This document shows, piece by piece, positions 44,322-56,111 of a DNA stretch of 64,000 nucleotides. The notes beneath the pieces are model-generated. The model did no database searches, was not told the origin of the DNA, and saw only the letters and a list, made by a program, of their open reading frames with translations. The DNA is taken from assembly GCF_958298935.1 (NCBI RefSeq), contig NC_084933.1, forward strand, positions 13,127,001 through 13,191,000, given 5' to 3'. Position 1 is the stretch's first letter. Each line of letters begins with the position of its first letter. Made by a program: the position numbers and the translations under genes. Source of the DNA: Phragmites australis (Eukaryota > Streptophyta > Magnoliopsida > Poales > Poaceae).

Positions 44322-45796
44322 GGTAGATTCTTCTGGTTATAAAATTTGTCAAGATGTTTGAGCAAGAGAGTGATGTTCTGATTCCTCAGGTTAACAACTC
44401 CTAGTCCACCTTTTGATTTGGGCTTACACACTTTTTTCCAAGCAACTAGAGGGATGCTTCTGGCATTAATGTCTGATTTTCTCCAAAGACAATGCCTTCT
44501 AGCTCTGTCCATATAATCAATGACAGCAGCTGGGATTTTTAAGGTACACATTGTGTAGGTGGGGAGAGAAGAGATAACAGAATTGGTTAATTGTAATCTT
44601 CCAGCAAGGGAGAGAAGAGCAGAAGTAGAATTCAGCCTTCTCTCAGTTTGATTCATAAGAGGAGCATAATGTTCAATTCTTGGCTTAGAGGTTCCCAGAG
44701 GCAAACCTAAATATGTGAAAGGAAGCGAACCCAGTTTGCAACCAAAAACACCAGCCATGCATTTGGCTTTGTCCTGATTGAGATTCAAAGGGATGAGGCA
44801 GGACTTTGAGTAATTGACTTTAAGACCAGTTGATTGAGTAAAAGCTTCCAGAATTCCTTTAAGACAAAATAATTCCATTTGAGAGGCATTCAGAAAAAGA
44901 ATTGTGTCATCTGCATACTGAACCATAGGGAAATCCTTTGTGTACATAGCTGGGATTGGAAGTTTGAGCAGGCCAATCTCCTGAGCTTTGTTGATTATGC
45001 ATTGAAGCATCTCGACCGCCAGGACAAATAGGAGAGTGGATAGAGGATCACCCTGCCTCACTCCCCTATTACAGTGAAAGAATTTACCAGGTACACTATT
45101 GAGAAGAATAGCCGAAGTTCCAGAATTAAGAATTCTATGAGTCCAGTCAATCCATTTGTCGTTAAAACCCAGATGAGCAAGCATCTTTAAAATTGCAGAG
45201 TGTTCAATAGTATCAAAAGCTTTTTCAAAGTCCAAGTTAAGCACCACAATTTCCCTCTTAGAGTGTTGACATTGATAGATGTATTCAAAGGACCAAGCTA
45301 GACAATCTTGAATTGTTCTATTTTTTATGAAACCATACTGATTTTGATGGATAATAGAGATTATAACTGATTGGAGTCTATTGGCCATAAGCTTAGTGAT
45401 AATCTTCAGAACACAATTCAGGAGGGAGATAGGCCTGAAATCATTAACCCCTACTGGGTTATTATTTTTTGGAATAAGCGTGATAAAGGAGCTGTTGATT
45501 GCCTGCAAACTAAGACTTCCCTCAAAGAAGTTGTTGCAAAGATCATAGAAATCTTCTTTGATGATGTTCCAATAGATTTTAAGGAAGAGCCCATTGAAAC
45601 CATCCGGTCCTGGGGATTTATCATTGGGCATTTGAAGAACAATCTTGTCAATTTCATCCTTGCTAAAAGGAGCAGAAAGATGATCTAGATTATCATTTTT
45701 TATTACAAGGTCTTCTAGGGCAAAGTGCATCAGTGGATTATGCGAGGTTCCCATTCTAGCTTTATAGGTCTCAAACAAAATTGCAGCATTTTCCAA
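44231..45796 (-). pseudogene. LINE reverse transcriptase (ORF2 central part), largely intact
   Basis: 521 codons open on the minus strand. Motifs in order: DKSPGPDGFNGLFLK, FRPISLLNCVLKIITKLMAN, QYGFIKNRTIQDCLAW, LDFEKAFDTIEH (first catalytic Asp), GVRQGDPLSTLLFVLAVEML, VQYADDTILFLNAS (catalytic YADD) and FTYLGLPLGTSKP. All RT catalytic residues are present. The frame is shared with the endonuclease start but not with its main part, because of two frameshifts upstream, and it ends by frameshift before the zinc domain. Confidence 0.92.
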
Positions 45797-46194
45797 ATGA
45801 CTAGTAACAATTCTACCGTCTTGAGATTCTAAACTAGTAATAGTATTATGTCTGAATCTTTCTGTAGCTGCAGCATGGAAGAACTTTGTACTTTCATCCC
45901 CAAATTTAGTCCATCTGATAGTGTATCTCTTTCTCCAATAATCCTTCTTGTACTGTAGTAATCTAATGATATGATTTCTGAGGATAAGTCTGAAGTTTCT
46001 TTCTTGGGTAAAAAGGGATCTTTACTCTTCCAGCTTATCCAAAACACTTAGGACAGAGTTACATTCTATAATCAAAATATTGAGCTTTGATATTCCTTTG
46101 CTCCACTTTTTCAAGGCTATCCTTAGAAGCTTGAATTTAGCTGAGATTTTGGTAGCACTGTTGCTGGATTTTACTTTAGTTTTCCAAGTACTTT

Positions 46195-47014
46195 CTACAA
46201 TTTCAAAGAAACCTGGGTGATCAATCCAAAAGTTGGGTGATCAATCCAAAAGTTCTCAAATCTGAAGACTTGTGCCTTGGGAATGGAGGTTTGAATTTGC
46301 ACCATGCAAGGAATGTGATCCGATAGAGGTTTGGCTAGTGGTTGAAGGAGAGTATTAGGAAAATTAGAAGACCAATTGACTGTAGTGAAACACCAATCCA
46401 ACTGTTCTAGCAACAGATTATCTTGCATGTTACTCCAAGTGTATTTCCTCCCTTTAAGAGGTATTTCGATTAAACCCAGATTGCTGATAATCTCATTGAA
46501 GATGAAGATGTCATTGAGGTTACCACCCTCCTTGTTTCTATCCGAAATAGATCTATAAAAATTAAAGTCACTAATAAACATCCAATTTTGAGAGTCATCA
46601 ATGCTGATAGAGTTCATCCAATTGACAAAAGCCTCTCTATCAGGACTATGACAGGGGCCATAAACTGTGGTGAGAATCCAAGAAACATCGTTGTGTTTGG
46701 AAGTGAAGATAACTGTGATAGCAAAATTCGAGATTTCCACGACCTCACCAGAGAAGAAAGAACTGTTCCAACCCATCAGAATACCTCCCGAATTCCCCCT
46801 TGACGGAGAGAAGGCAAATTTATCAAAAAAAAATTGGAGCCAGGGTCTTAATGAAAGAGTGATCAAAATGTTCCCTTTTTGTTTCCTGGATGCAATAGAT
46901 ATCACAAGCACTTTCTTCGATCTTGGACTTGATGGCATTGCATTTATCTGTTGAGTTGATACCTCTAATATTCCAATTCAAAATGTTCCAATTTCTCCTA
47001 GCTTGATTATCCAT
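46195..47014 (-). pseudogene. LINE endonuclease (ORF2 N-terminus), two frameshifts
   Basis: Begins MDNQARRNWNILNWNIRGIN at 47014 and has CDIYCIQETKR (catalytic Glu), then shifts frame at an A/T homopolymer (46829-46838). It continues with SGGILMGWN, LTTVYGPCHSPDREAFVNWM, WMFISDFNFYRSISDRNKEG (usual GDFN changed to SDFN), RKYTWSN and LSDHIPC. A 20-bp tandem duplication at 46214-46253 shifts the frame again, right after FENFWIDHP. EEP fold; nicks target DNA in the family. Confidence 0.88.
46214..46253. repeat. 20-bp tandem duplication that frameshifts the LINE ORF2
   Basis: tgggtgatcaatccaaaagt occurs twice in direct tandem (46214-46233 and 46234-46253), identical. Being 20 bp it changes the reading frame; without one copy the endonuclease frame would run on toward RT. 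Confidence 0.92.
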
Positions 47015-47341
47015 ATAGACCAACCAATGGAAAGGAAATCTTTCAATCTCCAGTAAAGCAAAAGAATAGAGTTGAAAGAAAGCCACCAATTCGAAAAATA
47101 ACTCAAGAGGGAAGACATGAAAGACCAGTTACTCCAGCAAATTACAATAGGGTAGACAAACCGAGTCTCAGGGAATAAAGAGAACTCCTGCTTAACATAG
47201 TCATACTTATCTGGACTATAGCGCAAAATAAGGACCCAGCTTCCACAAAAGGGTGCATACCCACACTGAAAAACAACAGAGAGATGGGTATAATAGAGAG
47301 TATCAGGGCATTCCCTGATGGAAACACAAAATCTGAGGTTT

Positions 47342-50323
47342 TCAACCATTGGTAACTGGATTAAGATCCTGGAAGCTGCTCCTATCAGATCTGTACAAGC
47401 CCAGATCCCTTCTGAATCTTGAATCTCCTTCAGAAGTCTCCACTGATCTTGTCAGGAGCAACTCTGGTGTAATCTCCGAAGGAGGCACACAACATCTTTC
47501 TTTTGCCACCAGCTGAATTTGCATAAGTGGAATTTCAGGATAAATCAAACCCAATTTGTTGTAATCTTCTAACAAAGATAGTCCAGGAAAATCAACTACA
47601 GAATTGAAATCATTCTGAAGAGATTTACCAAAAAGGAGACATTGGGAGGGGGTTCTGTTGAATTTGGACCTGCTTTTTGTGACCCTCTTTTGGATTTCCA
47701 TGCACTGGAATAACTTGTGGCCATCTAGTCTGTTCCTAATTCTCTCACTTCTTCTCAGATTCCTGTCAGTAACAGGAGTAGGACTATCATTTCTTTTCCT
47801 TGCTTTTGAGACTCCTGCCCTTTTGAAAGCTGTTTTTTCCTGAACAAACTCCACAGCAGTTGCAGGAAAGAGGTGTGGAACATTAACCCTATCATTCATT
47901 CCATCCTTCGACTTTCTGAACTTCTTCCTATAGAAGACTCTTGAGATATCTGATTTGACAGAATAAATGTCCTTATTTTCAGAATGAAGTTGTAAGCCTT
48001 CAGAATCTCTTATCCAGGTCAAGCAAAACTGCTTGCTGGCTATAGAACTAGGTTGAGAAAGGACAACACGACCTTCTAACAATGGATTCATCCCAGTTGA
48101 CAGAAATTGAGAGAACAGATCCTGGTTAACCAACAGAACCGAATTCCCCATAGTAAAGCTGATCTGATCAGCATTACGGCTGATCATGACATGTGAGACA
48201 GGAACAGTTGAGGAAAGGAGGCTTTTCAGACTGATGAGGGGATGAATGAGGGAACCATTGAAGGCGTTCCTAAAAAGAGCAGTTATGAGGCCAGCATACC
48301 CATTAGAGCTGGTAGCAGACTGAATACTTGAGATTTGAGGAGCCAATCGTAGGCAAGGTAACCTGTCATTAGCTGACAACCGCTGGAGGGACTGAGAATT
48401 TGTACCTGACTGCTCTGAATTTTCATTTTGCAACTTATCAAGAATAGATGACCGCTGATGGGACTCCAAACTCAAAACAATTTCCGAAGAGTGGACCAAA
48501 GGCACGGAGGCAGAAGAAGCCTGATTTACTGAACTGACTTCAGAGATTTCATCAATTTGCATTTCCTGCTCTTGGTTGTTTAATTGTTCATTGCCAAGGA
48601 GCTGATCAGCTAGGTGTGCAACTTCTTCAGGTTCTCAAGGAAGGATAGGACCCTCAAAAGGATGAGGATTGCCATTGTGCGTTGGGGGATCATCTTCATC
48701 TGATGGAATAACATCAGCCATAGTGGTGTTGAAGATATAAACTAGGACAGTCCAGGATCTGCCATCACCATCAAGTTCTCTGCCAAGCTTTATGACTAAA
48801 CTTCTAGGAATATCAAGAGGGTTGTCAATCAACACTTTGACTAGAACCCGAGCCAGGCTGCGATCAGAAGAATGCCAATGGAGTAACTTGCCAAAGGAAG
48901 AGCAGACTTGCTGAATGAAATGTAGTTCTTTGAAGTCTAGAGGGAAGCCTAGGAACATAATCCATCCTTTCCTAGTAAAAGGAGACCTTTTGTGATTCTT
49001 AGCGTCGTCATGCTTCACAAATCTGACCTCATGCAGACCAATACAGTGAGGGTTACCAGATAACAAAACATCTCTTTCACAAAGGTCCCGGAGCTTAAAG
49101 ATACCAATCCCATGAGGGTGAGGACTAAAGAAAAGAACATGTTTCTGGAGGTCTATCTCAATGTAATATCTAATGTCATGCAACAGAGCAAGTTCTTGAG
49201 CTGGAGAAAGCACCTCATTAGATTCCGCAATCAACACATCTTCATGTCTCTTAGCAGGGTTCCCTGCTATGCTGACGAAGGTTCTGATCTTGCGATGTTG
49301 ACCACCATCCTCAATGATAAGACCCGGGGGGATGAAGCGCGTCGGATTCATGGCGAAGTTTGCCATAATCGCATTCAAGAATGCAGGATCAAAGAGAAAG
49401 TGGAAGAGAGGATTTTTTGCTCTAGAGGAAGGCGGGGAGTTCGAGAGAGAGCACTGGGAAGGTGAAGCGTTCTCGACGCGAAGTTGAAGCAGAGGAGAGA
49501 CCTCTGAGAGTGCCGATGGGTTGGGCCTGGAAGGGGGAGAGACGTTTGGGCTGGATTTGATGACCCACCTGTACCTCGAGTTAAGACGCCGTTTGAAGCA
49601 AAATCTGGCCCGGTGACCATAGTTAATACAAAATAGGCATCTGGGGACAGCACAATCTCTGCTGGAATGGGCCAGGCGCAGACATTTGGGACAAGGAATT
49701 GAATGGTGTTGCAAAGCGGCACAAGTACTAGCGAGAGGAGGAGAAGGCGAAGCAACAACAGCCTGCTCCATGTTGTTCCCCATGACAGATTGGAAACCCA
49801 AATCATTATTGAGCCTTTGAAAGACACAATTAAGGGGAATTTGAGTTGAGCTTTTATTGGTTTGACCGTCATCAGCAGACTGTAAAAAACTTTTTGAGAC
49901 TTGAGAATGATCATCAAGCACAAGAGAAGGTCTGGAAAACCCTGAGAGATGAGCCTTAGACTGAGGAAGAACAAGGTTAACACAGTCTTGGTTGCATCCA
50001 AAGGACAAACGCGAGAAAGATTTTTGCTGAAGATCAGGGATTGGACAAAATAGAAGTCCAATCTTGATCCCAGAAATAAGCTCTGACGGAACAGATTTTA
50101 TTGGAGGAGAATCAAGAAAAAGCCTGTCCTTGAAGAAAACATGTTTGACAGGCAACTTCCTAATTTTCTTACTTCGGGAAACTGTGATCCAGCTGTTTCT
50201 TTCCTCTTCTTCCCATCTTCTTTTTTCTGCGAACCAATTTTCACCACCATCTCTCCAAAGATGAAAGTAGACATCAAAGTGGTTGGAGATGAATCTTTTA
50301 AGAGCACAAACTAAAAAAACCAA
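47342..50323 (-). pseudogene. LINE ORF1 (nucleic-acid binding, zinc knuckles), one in-frame stop
   Basis: Two open stretches, 50323-48635 (562 codons) and 48562-47342 (406 codons), lie in the same frame. They are separated by a single TGA near 48633 and a short readable bridge, so the original ORF1 was about 990 codons. The first part carries two tandem CCHC knuckles, [14 protein letters not shown] and [14 protein letters not shown] (near 49690-49600), then a region resembling a DUF4283-type RNA-binding fold ([19 protein letters not shown]). The second part is Ser-rich with an arginine-rich LRRSERIRNRL block. Its role is to coat LINE RNA for retrotransposition. Confidence 0.88.
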
Positions 50324-51597
50324 CTTGTTTAGAAGCCACTGAGAAGCGAAAATGACGGTTGCTTTGAAAATTCACGTGAAAACCAGCCGGGGCGCCCCCC
50401 AAACAAGCATGCAAAGCCATACTGACAGAAGATTCATTGAGACGGAAAGTGTAGCGATGGAAAACCGCAAGCAGGAAGAAAGACCCATCAGGAGACGAAG
50501 AGGGATGGTGAACTGAGGACTAAAACTTACTCAAGACTTTAGCTTGAAAGGAAAGACCATGTGAGAAATCCCAGTCACGAACAAGCTAGGCTAGCTCTTC
50601 ATCTTGATCTAGTTCAATTAAACTAGAAAAAGGACCGGCCATCTTCCAGGAGAAGAAGCCAGGAAGCTAGGAGGAAACATGGCTTGACCCGAAGGAGAAC
50701 AAAGCTAGGGCAGGCGGGTGAGGGAGGCGGGGAGGGCGAGAGAGGGCCATGTTGACTTTTGCGGTTGAGACATCCGATAAAATTGATAAGAGAATTTAAT
50801 GGTCAAACCATCAAAATACCAACTCAAAGGTACTTGGCCAGATACTGACTTATATGATCCGTTGAAGAGCATGTAGGTTTTTTTTTCTTGCTGGTCCAAC
50901 TAGATAGGAAACGTTAGATATGCTTTTAAGATATTTTAACGTAAGACAAGGTATTTATGTGGAGAGGATCATAGTTCATATTTACATGAAAGTTCAACTC
51001 CTAGTAATATAAGGTGAATTCCTCCCATGTTGTTGCGTAATGTGTGAATGGTAGTGGATACAGCATGTGGACTTTAAAGAAATACATGTATGTTATGTAT
51101 ATGGTAGTTGAGTTATCACCATAAAGGTGTTTTCATAATTAGCAGTAGTATCCATCTATTAGAGTTAGATGCCTCTGGAAGCTCGAGTTGATATAAACAA
51201 ACTGAAACCTTGATGTCAATGCTAAGTTGAATGTGCAATTGAGAAGAGAGAACCAAAACAAAATATTTTTTTATTTTTCTCTTATTTTTTCTCATCTCAG
51301 CAGCACTTGAATAGGAACAATTGTACATTTCTACTCAATTTGATGTAAGACGTGACGGCTATGGACACAACGAGCGTTTCAAAAACGATGTAGAAACTTC
51401 AATGGACGAGACCTTCCGGGCCAAATTTGGTCTAAAAAAATTTCTGAACCCATCACTAATCATCAGTCATTAGTAATGGGTTGTAATCTTGACTAGTCAC
51501 TATTTAGTCATGAGTGACGAGTCACGGTTCTGATTCATCACTAATGACATTCAGCAAAGAAGGCAAAAAGGATAAAATATCCAATTTCTATCTAACT

Positions 51598-51664
51598 ACA
51601 TGATAGGTGAGGTGGTAAGGAGGTTACACACGCGAGAGGAGGTCACGGGTTCGATTCTCATAGA
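51598..51664 (+). other. tRNA-like (pol III box A/B) segment within CACTA element
   Basis: A stretch with a box-A-like taggtgaggtggtaagg (51604) and, about 40 bases later, a box-B-like gggttcgattctc (51645). These are the internal promoter boxes of tRNA genes and tRNA-derived SINEs. The flanks do not fold into a full tRNA, so it is a fragment or SINE head rather than a tRNA gene. Confidence 0.45.
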
Positions 51665-51939
51665 ACACTGACTATAAAAAAAGTGTGAAAATGGCGATGG
51701 GATAGCTCGAGTGAAAAAATATTTTTTTGGCTTTTTGTTATCCAAAAATATGAAAAACGTTCATCAGTCATTAGTGATGGGTCAAGATTATAACCTGTCA
51801 CTGATGATCTCATCTATGACGGGTCATAACCCGTCACTAATAACCTCTCATTAGTGACGCATTCGAGGTGACGAGTACGTTACCTGTTACTAATGATAAT
51901 TACCACCCGTCACTTATATGTTTTTTTCATGTAGTGCTG

Positions 51940-52653
51940 GCCATGTTTTTTCCAAAAAAAACACTTCTGTTATTTTATTTTTTTTTGGCTCCCATGAGAA
52001 TGCCTGGCTGATATAATGCATTGAATCATTGAAATTTTCACTAATTATGTGGTCTTTAATACTTTTTTGCGGGAAATGATCCTTAATAATCAGGATGAAG
52101 GAATATGTATCCATGTCCATGAGCCATACCATATTTCTACATGTTTGATGTTTCTTTCTTTCTTTTAACTTTTCCGGAGCACCACACTGTAACTTAGTTC
52201 AGCACGTTTGTTTTCAATCATAACATGGAACTGTAATAAATATAGATAAAATTACTGGGGTTATGCACCCTTCTGACAATTCCTTGAGTCATAATTGATT
52301 TGTAGTTTTGGTTTTTTTTTCACCGCCAGTTTTTCAAGTATTTCATCGTCCTGGTCATTTAGAATATCAGAAGAAAAAAATCTAAAAGGGTATTGTTAAT
52401 GTGTCATCAATTGTTAATTTTTTTATGTGTCCTTCATGATCTTATTACTTGTCAAATACTCAATCACGATTATCTGCAGTCAGTTCATGCTGTAATTCTT
52501 CTAGCTCATTTTGTACTGGGACTTTCATTTTGGCAAGTAACCCATTTGAGACAATTCAGTCTATATTAGCTTTTATAAAAAATTTAGGATAGTTCTTTCA
52601 AGGAAGGACTTGCTTTGCCCTCATGGACTATTGAAGTATAAGACTAGTACCGT
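51940..52653. other. Intergenic, no gene recognised
   Basis: AT-rich DNA between the CACTA right end and the next solo LTR, with homopolymer runs and no supported coding region. It continues on the far side of the LTR at 55532. Confidence 0.5.
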
Positions 52654-55531
52654 TGTCACACCCGGTTTTAAGATCAAATTGAATGTAGTTATATGTATGT
52701 CAGGATCAAATTATATACATATTGTGACGTTATAAGTGAATAACAGAAACAATATCATTTATTACAATGTTTAATTTATTACATCAATGACCCTAAGGGT
52801 CTAAAAGAAAAGTACGTAGCAGTGGTAGAATAGTGCATCGCCCATCACTCCACAAACAATCGACCGAAAAAGCTACACACCTAGAACTCAACTTCATCTT
52901 CATGGAACTCCTTGAATTCCTCACCTTCTGAGCAGCAACATGTTGAGAGGAGAGAGCAAGCGTGAGTATATGTAATACTCAGCAAGTGCGGAAAAGTATG
53001 ACGTGTAGGCCAATATCAAGATAGGCTTAATTTAGGATTTATTTGCATAAATACCATTTAGTAGTCAAACAATTATAAAACAACATATTTACTATGTGAA
53101 AGGTTCTCTAAAACTTGAGCCAAAGCTCCAACCACCTTGCTCCACACTTGAGGTTCCATCTCCCTCTAACCAAAACCAAACTAGAATCATAGCTCCCACC
53201 GCTGTGATCCACCAAAACAACCAAAGACCAACCTAAAATCACTCGACTAATCATATAAGGATCCATGCTGCTCATGACCGTGAGCACAGCTGATATATCA
53301 ATTTTCACTCTGCAGAGGTTGTACACTTTACTCACAAGTTATGATGTTCATTCTGCCACTGTAAGCTAGACATTTACACACTTCTAAGATGTGCAGACAA
53401 GAAACCACTACAAAGCCTTTAGAACACATCTACAACATGTGTTTACCCGCTGAGGTTTCACCATTATGGGAGTACACCCTCCAGTCTAAAAGCCCCCTCG
53501 TGCGCCTTACAGATCCCAGGAAGTACACCCTTCTATTACCTGTACCATCAAATGATCTACTCCATGTTGAGAGGATAGCAAATTACTCGGCTAGGCCTGT
53601 CTCATATCAGACTTGTCGTTGTATTGTTTTCATGAGTGGTCGCTCTACAAACAGGTCCTTAACATGGTCTAGGTAAGACCACTGTCCCCAATATCCATCA
53701 AAGCCCACAATTACCTGGAACACATCCACATGCCAACCATTGCCTAGACCCGAATTCCCATCTGTCTAATCACTTTACCACTACTTCTATATGTCATTAG
53801 TCAAGTTCATCATTAGCCTATACTACCCATGAGTGAGCTCAACTAAGCATGTTCTACACGTAAGATGATAACCACACTATGGCTACAAGGATAATCAGGA
53901 AAGACTAGTAAACCCTAACCATAGGTCATTACATTTGATAAGCATGCATTTTATAAACCAAAAACTTTACAAAACTAGGTGCAAGATGCTCAAGGGCGCT
54001 TACCTTCTCTGAAAGGTTGCGCGGAGTCCTCGAATTCCTGATCTTAAAGGTTCTCGAACAGCTCCGGAACAAACTCCTCTACACGTGGAGAAAGCAAACA
54101 ACACTAATACAATACACCAAACAAGGCTAAAACAACAATCAAACGCTATGAATGGCTAGGTTATGATTTCATAAGAATTTGGACGTAAGAATCGTCCAAA
54201 TCGAAGCTACGACGCAAAACTATGGCAATTTGAATTTATAAAAGGTCAAAAAACATTTATTTATAAATTTATGGAATACTTTTATAACATAAAACTAATT
54301 AAAATATTAATTGAATTTTTCCTAGAATTTATTTACATTTTTAGGAATAAAAAATAAATTAAATTTTTTATATGAATTAAAGCATATTATAAACATTTAT
54401 GTTACTAAATAAAACCTATTTAAAACATTTTCTAAAACTATTAAACATTTTTTTAAAATTTATTTACATTATTTAACACTAAAAAGATAATAAACCAAAT
54501 TAAAACTAAAAACATAATTGAAATACTTTAATAAAGTTATTCTCCTGAGGAAAATAATTTTAAACAATTATCTAATTTATTTATTAATTTATGGAATTTT
54601 TCCTAAACAGAAAAATCTTTTTTCGGATTAACCAAATTTTTGTGAATTACTTGAATTATTTTCTAACAGGAAACTCTAATTATTGTGCATGTTGATGTCG
54701 TCAGCTGACTGGGCTCGGGATAGGCTGACTAGGCTACCACATCGGACGATGACGCGAATGTGGCAGCTGGCGTGGGCTCGCTGACTCGAACTACGGTGCA
54801 TAAAATCGTGCGCGTCAAAGATGGATCAAACGACCGAGATTCACTAGCGTGAAACGATATCCTCTAGATCTAATCCTATCCATACGACAGTGAGTGAATC
54901 TACCTCTTCTCTGGCGGGCTCAGGATGGCGGAAGATCATTGGAGAAGGGCAGGGAAGTCATTATGATGCTCGGAAATTGACAACGAGCGGCGGAATGCGA
55001 CACTATGACAACGGTGAGTCTGTTTGAAGGGTCATGGGACGTCAGGGAAGACCAGGATGACTTGGTGACAGTGAAGGTGCCCGGCGAAGCTTTAACGGCG
55101 ACTTGAGCTTGAAACGACGGGACTCGGGCGATAGGATGCTAGGGTTTGGGTGCGGTGAGGAAAGGGGAGCTCAACCGAGGATCGGGGTTGGGTTTTACAG
55201 ATAGGAGAGTGAGTGATTGAGGCTAGCTAGGGTTAACACAGCGGCAAGGGAGGATTTCTTGTTGATTTCATATGCTCCGCCCCAATCGATCGCACAATTG
55301 CTCTCCTTCTTCAATTGGGGCTGCTGGTTACCATGTGTGCGATCAAACAATATTAATTGGGCTTGATTGCGCGCAGCTTCAAAGGAATTTGAAAAACGGG
55401 TGGCCGGTTCTGAAATGGAAGGGGGAGATCGGGGGAAGTGGAGGAAAGTGACGGTTGACATGTGGATCTACAGCGCAGGCATGAGAGCAAGAGAGATCAT
55501 AGGGAGGGAGAGGGGGAAAACGGGTGTTACA
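52654..55531 (-). mobile_element. Solo LTR, 2.9 kb, gypsy chromovirus type
   Basis: Ends tgtcacacccgg... and ...cgggtgttaca form an inverted pair. Flanks accgt (52649-52653) and actgt (55532-55536) are a 5-bp TSD with one transition. The minus strand starts tgtaacacccg and has a CT-rich leader (55520-55400), as the other chromovirus LTRs have after their start. The stretch near 52920-52990 ('tcaccttctgag...gcgtgagtat...actc') is the inverse complement of the corresponding block near 36980-37015, which sets minus orientation. 54230-54660 is extremely AT-rich. No internal region remains. Confidence 0.82.
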
Positions 55532-56111
55532 ACTGTGAATAGTATTAGCACTTGCGAATTTTATAAACAAAGCACATGGGATTAATGTTCTGGTCACAAG
55601 TCAGTTTATTCTTTTACCAATTGCTGTTCTCATTTGCTTACCAAAGCCCCTATTTGTTCACTTCAATGTGCTGATGATCCTGCCTTACTATAATTTAGGG
55701 TGGTGACTAACAGGAGGTGTCCGCTCATTTTGTTTCAAGTCAGTCCTGCACACGGGGAACCTTTGAGAACCTCTTTCTATACAAGACTGTTTAAGAAACA
55801 TCGTCGCTCTTGTTCTGTATGAAACTATTAAGGAATGTTGTCGCCGTGTAATCAAAGCATGGTCTGATGGAGATTGTGTTCTGAAGGCAGCATGTCATGT
55901 TGCATCAAGCTGATTTATAGCCAACCATGGCTTTGCTCGTACCGACTCTGTTCATCCGTTTGGTTTTGATATTCTTTTCTCCTGCCGTTTAATTTCTGCG
56001 TCACCTAATGATGGTGTAGCTTAAATCCACAGTTCAAGATCTGAAATCCATGAGACACAATTCAGTAGATTTGCTTGAGTACTGCACTAGCCAAAGCTGA
56101 GAAACGGGCTG
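55532..56111. other. Intergenic, no gene recognised
   Basis: Continuation of the DNA interrupted by the solo LTR. No ORF with recognisable domains and no transposon terminus beyond the LTR edge. Confidence 0.5.

Larger units (their letters stand above)
43240..50785 (-). mobile_element. Near full-length L1-type LINE (copy 2)
   Basis: Read on the minus strand: a 5' UTR of about 450 bp, ORF1 (50323-47342 with one stop), ORF2 (47014 to about 43390) with endonuclease, RT and zf-RVT, then a 3' hairpin (43280-43260) and a poly(A) tail seen as T9 at 43248-43240. It is the best preserved element in the window: only one stop in ORF1 and a few frame breaks in ORF2. A candidate TSD, tatcaatt on the minus strand, is found near 43233 and 50783, but not exactly at the tail, so borders are approximate. 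It sits inside the CACTA element. Confidence 0.88.
42790..51936. mobile_element. CACTA (En/Spm) element, non-autonomous, interrupted by a LINE
   Basis: Left end cactatgtgaaaaac (42790) and right end, read inversely, cactacatgaaaaaaac (51936), flanked by the 3-bp TSD ctg on both sides (42787-42789 and 51937-51939). Subterminal repeats of gacgggtcataac, tcattagtgatgggtc and related forms occur in both orientations at 42825-43090 and 51440-51920, as is normal for transposase-binding arrays. No transposase is visible. Without the LINE the element is about 1.6 kb. A 55-bp segment appears on both sides of the LINE (43097-43152 and 51262-51310). Confidence 0.87.

Noticed and set aside
49375..50061. 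228-codon minus-strand ORF
   Set aside because: Alternate frame of LINE ORF1, which has zinc knuckles in the main frame.
51604..51657. Functional tRNA gene
   Set aside because: Box A and B exist but no acceptor stem or anticodon arm can be paired.
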